64,000 bases of DNA from Verrucomicrobiota bacterium (GTDB lineage Bacteria > Verrucomicrobiota > Verrucomicrobiia > Chthoniobacterales > UBA6821). The position numbers and the translations under genes are program-made. The DNA is taken from assembly GCA_021413925.1 (NCBI GenBank), contig JAIOPL010000003.1:1-64000 (forward strand), in the 5' to 3' direction. Positions 59,944 to 64,000 of this stretch are shown here, piece by piece (positions within the stretch are counted from its first letter, which is position 1; the number at the start of each line of letters is the position of its first letter). A model generated the notes under the pieces. The model was not told the origin of the DNA. It did no database searches and was given only the letters and a program-made list of their open reading frames with translations.

Positions 59944-61548
59944 ATGAACAAATCCCTTCCTGAACTGAAAGCCGAGATTCTGCGCCTGACGCGGGAATAT
60001 TCCTCCCGTGCCCATTCAGCACAGCGCCCGGGAGGCGATGCTGGTCGCCCCGCCTTTGTTCCCGGAGAAACTACTGTGCCGTACGCGGGACGCGTCTTTA
60101 CTGAGGACGAGGTCGAGGCAGCCGTTGGAAGTACGCTTGATTTCTGGCTAACCCTTGGGCCTGAAGGTGAGGCTTTTGAGAAAGAGTTAGCCTCATTTCT
60201 CGGAGTGAAATATTCGCTACTCGTTAACTCCGGTTCCTCGGCCAACCTGGTTGCCCTTGCCACCCTTACCACTCACAAGCTTCCGGATCATAAACGGATC
60301 ACACCCGGTGACGAGGTGATCACAGTTGCCGCGGGATTTCCCACGACGGTTTCCCCGATCATCCAGTTGGGTGCCATACCTGTTTTTATCGACAACGATC
60401 CCACGACAGGAAATATCCGGGTGGAGCAACTGGAGGCGGCCTTTTCTCCCGGAAAGACGAAGGCCGTCATGATCGCCCATGCTCTCGGAAACCCTTTCGA
60501 TGTCGCATCTGTTCTTGAGTTTTGCCGAAATCACGATCTCTGGCTGGTCGAGGATAATTGCGATGCCCTCGGTTGTACCTACTCGATGCCCATAGCCAGA
60601 GCCAAGGCCTTGGGCCTTGATCATCTCATCAAGCTGGCAGAACAGAATAGTTGCTCGTTGATGATTGATAGTTCTTCGCTGGATGAAGCCAACAACCAGA
60701 AACCAACAACTCCCCACAAGCTGCCAGCCATCATCGATGGCCAGCTTGTGGCCTACACCGGGACTTTCGGCGATATCTCTACACAGTCATTCTATCCTCC
60801 GCATCACCTGACCATGGGAGAAGGTGGAGCCGTGAATATCATCTCCCGCCCACCGCTTAAGACCTATGCCGAGAGTTTCCGTGACTGGGGGCGCGACTGC
60901 TGGTGTCCTTCCGGCAAGGACGATACCTGCGGAAAGCGATTTGGCTGGAATCTCGGGGAACTTCCTCCGGGCTACGATCACAAGTACACCTACAGCCACC
61001 TCGGCTATAACCTGAAGCCACTTGATCCACAGGCAGCAATTGGCCGACAGCAACTTAAGAAGCTACCGGCTTTCATTGATGCACGAACCAGAAATTGGGA
61101 GTATCTCAGGACAGGCCTTGCCGATCTGGAAGATGTCTTTGAATTTAGCCTCCCTTCTCATGCGACCGCATGGAATAAGCCCTCGACTCTCGACCCTCGA
61201 CTCTCGTCATTCTGCTGGGATTCTTCTGGAAGCACGACTCATTGCTCCTGGTTCGGCTTCATGCTCCGTGTGAAGCCTTCCGCTGCCTTTAAGCACACCG
61301 ATCTGGTGCGACATCTTGATTCCAAGAAAATTGGCAACCGGATGTTCTTCGGGGGAAACCTCCTTCGCCAACCCGTCTTTGTGCAACTCCGCAAGGATCG
61401 TCCTGATTCCTTCCGTGTTGTGGGTGAGATGACTGGTGCTGACGCCATCATGAACCAAGCCCTCTTCCTCGGGACTTTCCCTGGCCTGACTAAGGAGATG
61501 ATGGATTACGAAATCGACACAATTAGAGCCTTTGTCCGGGATCGGTGA
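59944..61548 (+). CDS. rfbH: CDP-4-keto-6-deoxy-D-glucose 3-dehydrase, with insertions
   Basis: PMP- and [2Fe-2S]-dependent enzyme (E1) that removes the 3-hydroxyl from CDP-4-keto-6-deoxyglucose, giving the 3,6-dideoxy series. The E1 signature SFYPPHHLTMGEGGAV has His in place of the usual PLP lysine. DWGRDCWCPSGKDDTCGKRF carries iron-sulphur cysteines. At 534 residues it is about 95 longer than typical members (about 437). One insert lies between EDNCDALGCTYS and TGTFGDI (residues about 215-272), with low-complexity coding DNA (GCCAACAACCAGAAACCAAC at 60691). A second, near residues 405-428, contains a 14-bp tandem duplication (CCCTCGACTCTCGA at 61180 and again at 61194). Both are in frame, so the enzyme may still work. 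Confidence 0.9.
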   Translation: MNKSLPELKAEILRLTREYSSRAHSAQRPGGDAGRPAFVPGETTVPYAGRVFTEDEVEAAVGSTLDFWLTLGPEGEAFEKELASFLGVKYSLLVNSGSSANLVALATLTTHKLPDHKRITPGDEVITVAAGFPTTVSPIIQLGAIPVFIDNDPTTGNIRVEQLEAAFSPGKTKAVMIAHALGNPFDVASVLEFCRNHDLWLVEDNCDALGCTYSMPIARAKALGLDHLIKLAEQNSCSLMIDSSSLDEANNQKPTTPHKLPAIIDGQLVAYTGTFGDISTQSFYPPHHLTMGEGGAVNIISRPPLKTYAESFRDWGRDCWCPSGKDDTCGKRFGWNLGELPPGYDHKYTYSHLGYNLKPLDPQAAIGRQQLKKLPAFIDARTRNWEYLRTGLADLEDVFEFSLPSHATAWNKPSTLDPRLSSFCWDSSGSTTHCSWFGFMLRVKPSAAFKHTDLVRHLDSKKIGNRMFFGGNLLRQPVFVQLRKDRPDSFRVVGEMTGADAIMNQALFLGTFPGLTKEMMDYEIDTIRAFVRDR

Positions 61549-61554
61549 AAAGTT

Positions 61555-61630
61555 CACCATGGAGAGCATAAAGAACATGTAGAAGAGATAAGAATCGCTA
61601 TTGGCATTCCCTTCATGAACTTCATGGTAA
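61555..61630. repeat. CACCATGGAG...CATGGT repeat, copy 2 (inverted)
   Basis: Its complement reads TACCATGAAGTTCATGAAGG ... ATGTTCTTTATGCTCTCCAT, closely matching 59864-59928. It lies between rfbH and the SDR gene, so the two copies bracket rfbH in inverted orientation. Confidence 0.65.
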
Positions 61631-61645
61631 ATATCAACTGATCCG

Positions 61646-62677
61646 ATGCCATTCCCCCCACTTCCCGAGGAAGATCTGGAGCATGTACTCGCGCATACAC
61701 GCCCTCTTTGGGAACAATTTCGCGGTGCTAGGATTTTTGTGACCGGAGCCACAGGGTTCTTCGGTATCTGGCTGTTGGAGAGTTTTGCATATGCAAACGA
61801 GAGCCTGAGCCTTGGCTCCGAGTTGGTAGGACTGAGTCGTGATCCCAAGGCATTTGAGGCCAAGGCTCAGCATCTGGTTGATCATCCCTCTATCAGTTTG
61901 ATCAAGGGAGATGTCAGGGATTTCGAGTTTCCCGAGGGAGCCTTCTCACATGTTATCCATGCCGGCACGACATCCAGCAGTCCCGTTGCTCCGCTCGAGA
62001 TGCTGGACACCATTATTAAGGGAACCCGTCGCACCCTGGATTTCGCGGTAGCGTCCGGAGCTAAGCGCTTTCTCTTTGTCAGTTCAGGCGCAGTTTATGG
62101 AAAGCAGCCTCCCGAAGTGACCCATCTTTCGGAAACTTATCAGGGAGCTCCCGACCCAATGGATCAGAACTCTGCTTATGGAGAGGGAAAGCGTGTTGGT
62201 GAACTCCTTTGCGCCATCGTTCATCAGGAGCATGGCTTGGATACCACGATCGCCCGCTGCTTTGCCTTTGTCGGCCCCCATCTTCCGCTTGATGCACACT
62301 TCGCCATTGGGAATTTCATCCGGGACGCCATGAAGGGCGATCAGATCAAGGTTAAGAATGGCACCCCTTATCGTTCCTATCTCTATGCAGCTGATCTTGC
62401 TATCTGGCTTTGGACCATTCTCTTCAAGGGAGCGGCATGTCGTCCCTACAATATCGGCTCCGATCAGGAGATCACGATCGCTCATCTCGCTGAAACAGTT
62501 GCCTCCACTCTTGGTGGTTCTGTTCTACCTTCTGATTCAATTTCTAACTTCAACTCTCCAGCATCTCGCTACGTTCCATCCGTGAAGCGTGCATTGTCCG
62601 AAATGGATTTGAATATGAAGATCCCCTTGAGAGAGTCGCTTCTGCGCACTGCCTCATGGCATACTTCCCAACGCTGA
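61646..62677 (+). CDS. SDR-family CDP-dideoxyhexose reductase/epimerase
   Basis: The 343-residue protein has the NAD(P)-binding GATGFFGIWLLESF near residue 34 and the catalytic Tyr/Lys in SAYGEGKRVGE. VSSGAVYG and NIGSDQEITI are typical of nucleotide-sugar epimerases and reductases. Placed directly after rfbFGH, it most likely performs the last reduction to a CDP-3,6-dideoxyhexose such as abequose (RfbJ type) or paratose (RfbS type), or acts after a branching step. Sequence alone does not show which epimer is made. A short SNFNSPASR stretch near residue 300 resembles repeat-derived sequence. Confidence 0.8.
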   Translation: MPFPPLPEEDLEHVLAHTRPLWEQFRGARIFVTGATGFFGIWLLESFAYANESLSLGSELVGLSRDPKAFEAKAQHLVDHPSISLIKGDVRDFEFPEGAFSHVIHAGTTSSSPVAPLEMLDTIIKGTRRTLDFAVASGAKRFLFVSSGAVYGKQPPEVTHLSETYQGAPDPMDQNSAYGEGKRVGELLCAIVHQEHGLDTTIARCFAFVGPHLPLDAHFAIGNFIRDAMKGDQIKVKNGTPYRSYLYAADLAIWLWTILFKGAACRPYNIGSDQEITIAHLAETVASTLGGSVLPSDSISNFNSPASRYVPSVKRALSEMDLNMKIPLRESLLRTASWHTSQR

Positions 62678-62687
62678 TCCAAAACCC

Positions 62688-63890
62688 ATGCAGGAAAAAG
62701 CTCTCCTTCGTCACTGTCCGATCTGCGACTGCCGTGTCGGCAGGGTGATCCATACCCAGAACTTTCAATTAAGCGAGGGGCATCTCCTTCCTTCGGTTTG
62801 CGATTATGTTGTCTGTAATGCCTGCGGTTTTGTCTTTTCCGATACCGCGGTCGACCAGGCTGGATATGACGCTTACTACTCCGCCATGTCGAAGTATGCA
62901 GACAATGCTACCTCGACGGGTGCCGGCGTCCTTCCCTGGGATAAGGAGCGTCTAGACGGCTTGGCGGATCAAGTGGCCGGTTTCTGCGACAAGCGCACCG
63001 CCCGTATTGTAGATATCGGATGCGCAAACGGAGGGCTCCTTACCGCCCTGCAGTCCAAGGGGTTCCTGAATGTCTTCGGCATCGATCCTTCGCCGGCTTG
63101 CGTGGAGGCCACGCTTAATCTCGCAAAGGGAGATGCTTGGGTTGGCACGTTGGCATCTATTCCAGAGGAAGCGGGAACCTTTGACGGCATCATCCTTAGT
63201 CATGTCGTGGAGCATGTTAGGGACCTCTCGGCGGCCATGGAATTGGTGCATCGACTGCTGAATCCTGGAGGATGGGTTTACATCGAGGTGCCAGATGCTT
63301 CTCGCTACAAGGAGTTTCTCGTGGCCCCGTTTCAGGATTTCAATACTGAACACATCAATCACTTCTCGGAGACGAGTCTGGCCAATCTCTGTCGTCGTAA
63401 CCGCTTCTTGCCTGAACTTAGCGGAACCAAGATCATCTACTCCTCGAAGGATATGCCCTACCCCGCGCTATTTTGGTTCGCACGGAAGTCGGAGGAACGC
63501 TCGCCTGTCGTTAAGGATGAATCACTTGAAGGATCCTTGGAGGATTATGTCGCGGCCTCCCATTTACTGATGGCCCGTATCGATGCAAATATCCGGAAGT
63601 TGATCAATGAATATCCCAAAATCATTGTTTGGGGAACTGGTCAACTGACCCTGAAGCTACTTTCCGATACTTGTCTGCGTGATGCCAACATAGCGGCTTT
63701 CGTGGATGGAAACCCTATCAATCAGGGCAAGTTGTTGCATGGCATCAAAGTCATTGCAGGTTCGGAAATCCATGCGCCGCAAATGCCTATTCTTGTCTGT
63801 TCGCTCATTAATGCGGATTCCATTCTGGAGACTATCCGCACTTTGAATCTTACGAACCCTGTCGCCACCTTGCTCAAAGGATTAGAATGA
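62688..63890 (+). CDS. Sugar C-methyltransferase-like protein
   Basis: The 400-residue protein has an N-terminal zinc-binding motif (CPIC at 10-13, CNAC at 43-46) and a SAM-binding class I methyltransferase core with VDIGCANGGLL near residue 108 and ILSHVVEHVRDL. A C-terminal domain follows with IIVWGTGQLTLKLL and AFVDGNPINQGKLLHGIKV. This three-part order is that of the C-methyltransferases (Methyltransf_13/14 flanking a central domain) that act on keto-deoxy nucleotide sugars. It follows the SDR gene by 10 bp and overlaps the next gene by 4 bp. It suggests that the CDP-sugar of this cluster is methylated at a ring carbon. Confidence 0.82.
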   Translation: MQEKALLRHCPICDCRVGRVIHTQNFQLSEGHLLPSVCDYVVCNACGFVFSDTAVDQAGYDAYYSAMSKYADNATSTGAGVLPWDKERLDGLADQVAGFCDKRTARIVDIGCANGGLLTALQSKGFLNVFGIDPSPACVEATLNLAKGDAWVGTLASIPEEAGTFDGIILSHVVEHVRDLSAAMELVHRLLNPGGWVYIEVPDASRYKEFLVAPFQDFNTEHINHFSETSLANLCRRNRFLPELSGTKIIYSSKDMPYPALFWFARKSEERSPVVKDESLEGSLEDYVAASHLLMARIDANIRKLINEYPKIIVWGTGQLTLKLLSDTCLRDANIAAFVDGNPINQGKLLHGIKVIAGSEIHAPQMPILVCSLINADSILETIRTLNLTNPVATLLKGLE

Positions 63891-64000
63891 GCCAGATCCG
63901 TCTTTCCGATTATATCTTCCAAACTCTCGCCGACAGAGGGCTCGACCATGTCTTTCTTGTCACTGGTGGGGGAGCGATGCACCTCAACGATGCCGTTGCC
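63887..64000 (+). CDS. ThDP-binding enzyme, N-terminal part (cut by window end)
   Basis: Only 38 codons are visible. They read SQIRLSDYIFQTLADRGLDH, followed by VFLVTGGGAMHLNDAVA. This is the start of a thiamine-diphosphate-binding protein of the acetolactate synthase/YerE type, in which the glycine-rich segment begins the Pyr domain. ATG overlaps the methyltransferase stop (ATGA), so it belongs to the same operon. In yersiniose synthesis such an enzyme adds a two-carbon unit to a CDP-4-keto-3,6-dideoxy sugar; other family members do different work. Confidence 0.75.
   Translation, partial: MSQIRLSDYIFQTLADRGLDHVFLVTGGGAMHLNDAVA

Noticed and set aside
1-64000. CRISPR array, prophage, rRNA operon or replication origin
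   Set aside because: I looked for regularly spaced direct repeats, phage structural genes, rRNA sequence and DnaA-box clusters and saw none. recF is present but without dnaA, dnaN or gyrB.

Overview
The window looks like a chromosomal segment of a free-living, Gram-negative-type bacterium, most plausibly a member of the Verrucomicrobiota. That placement is an inference from overall gene make-up and from the style of the proteins and intergenic repeats; no 16S rRNA is present. It is GC-rich and dense. Short ATGA-type overlaps are common. Most housekeeping genes lack an obvious Shine-Dalgarno sequence and instead have C/T-rich tracts, often CCC, directly before the start codon.

Layout. 1-691 holds no recognisable gene. 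692-8336 (minus strand) carries alaS and a four-gene GldA/GldF/GldG-like ABC cluster with a DUF4340 protein. 8512-13840 carries sucA, a compact sucB and purB. 13841-15073 is a small accessory pocket: a dense run of hairpins, a RelE/ParE-type toxin-antitoxin pair and a decayed toxin fragment. 15074-22614 encodes the membrane-arm half of respiratory complex I (nuoH to nuoN; nuoA-G are not here). Then come recF, an MsbA-type ABC transporter, two same-length paralogous glycosyltransferase-like proteins, tRNA-His, a CYTH-Nudix fusion, a PpiD/SurA-like chaperone, a TPR protein, metG and an LpxL-like acyltransferase. 34234-44445 holds an entericidin-like lipoprotein, hrpB, two exported proteins of unknown function, an ACT protein, tRNA-Ser, a GT9 glycosyltransferase, tRNA-Thr, a DUF6172 protein, engB, rsgA and uvrC. 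44780-50581 is a surface-glycan block (GT2, asnB-like amidotransferase, GT4, multi-pass GT-C-like protein) bracketed by two copies of a 161-bp MITE. 50880-57393 holds trpC, ruvB, a DUF255 protein, ffh-rpsP-khpA and a small ribbon-helix-helix protein. 57628 to the end is an O-antigen sugar operon: rfbF, rfbG, a GxxExxY protein, rfbH, an SDR reductase, a C-methyltransferase and the start of a ThDP-dependent enzyme. Together these predict a CDP-3,6-dideoxyhexose that may be branched or C-methylated.

The most unusual signal runs across the whole window. It is a set of short, low-complexity, often fold-back repeat families that sit between genes, around start codons, and apparently also in frame inside protein linkers (sucB, rfbH and possibly the GldA-like ATPase). 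Other points of interest are the MITE pair, the tetraloop-rich hairpin array after purB, and a tRNA-Thr 3'-end duplication enclosing about 250 bp of structured sequence.
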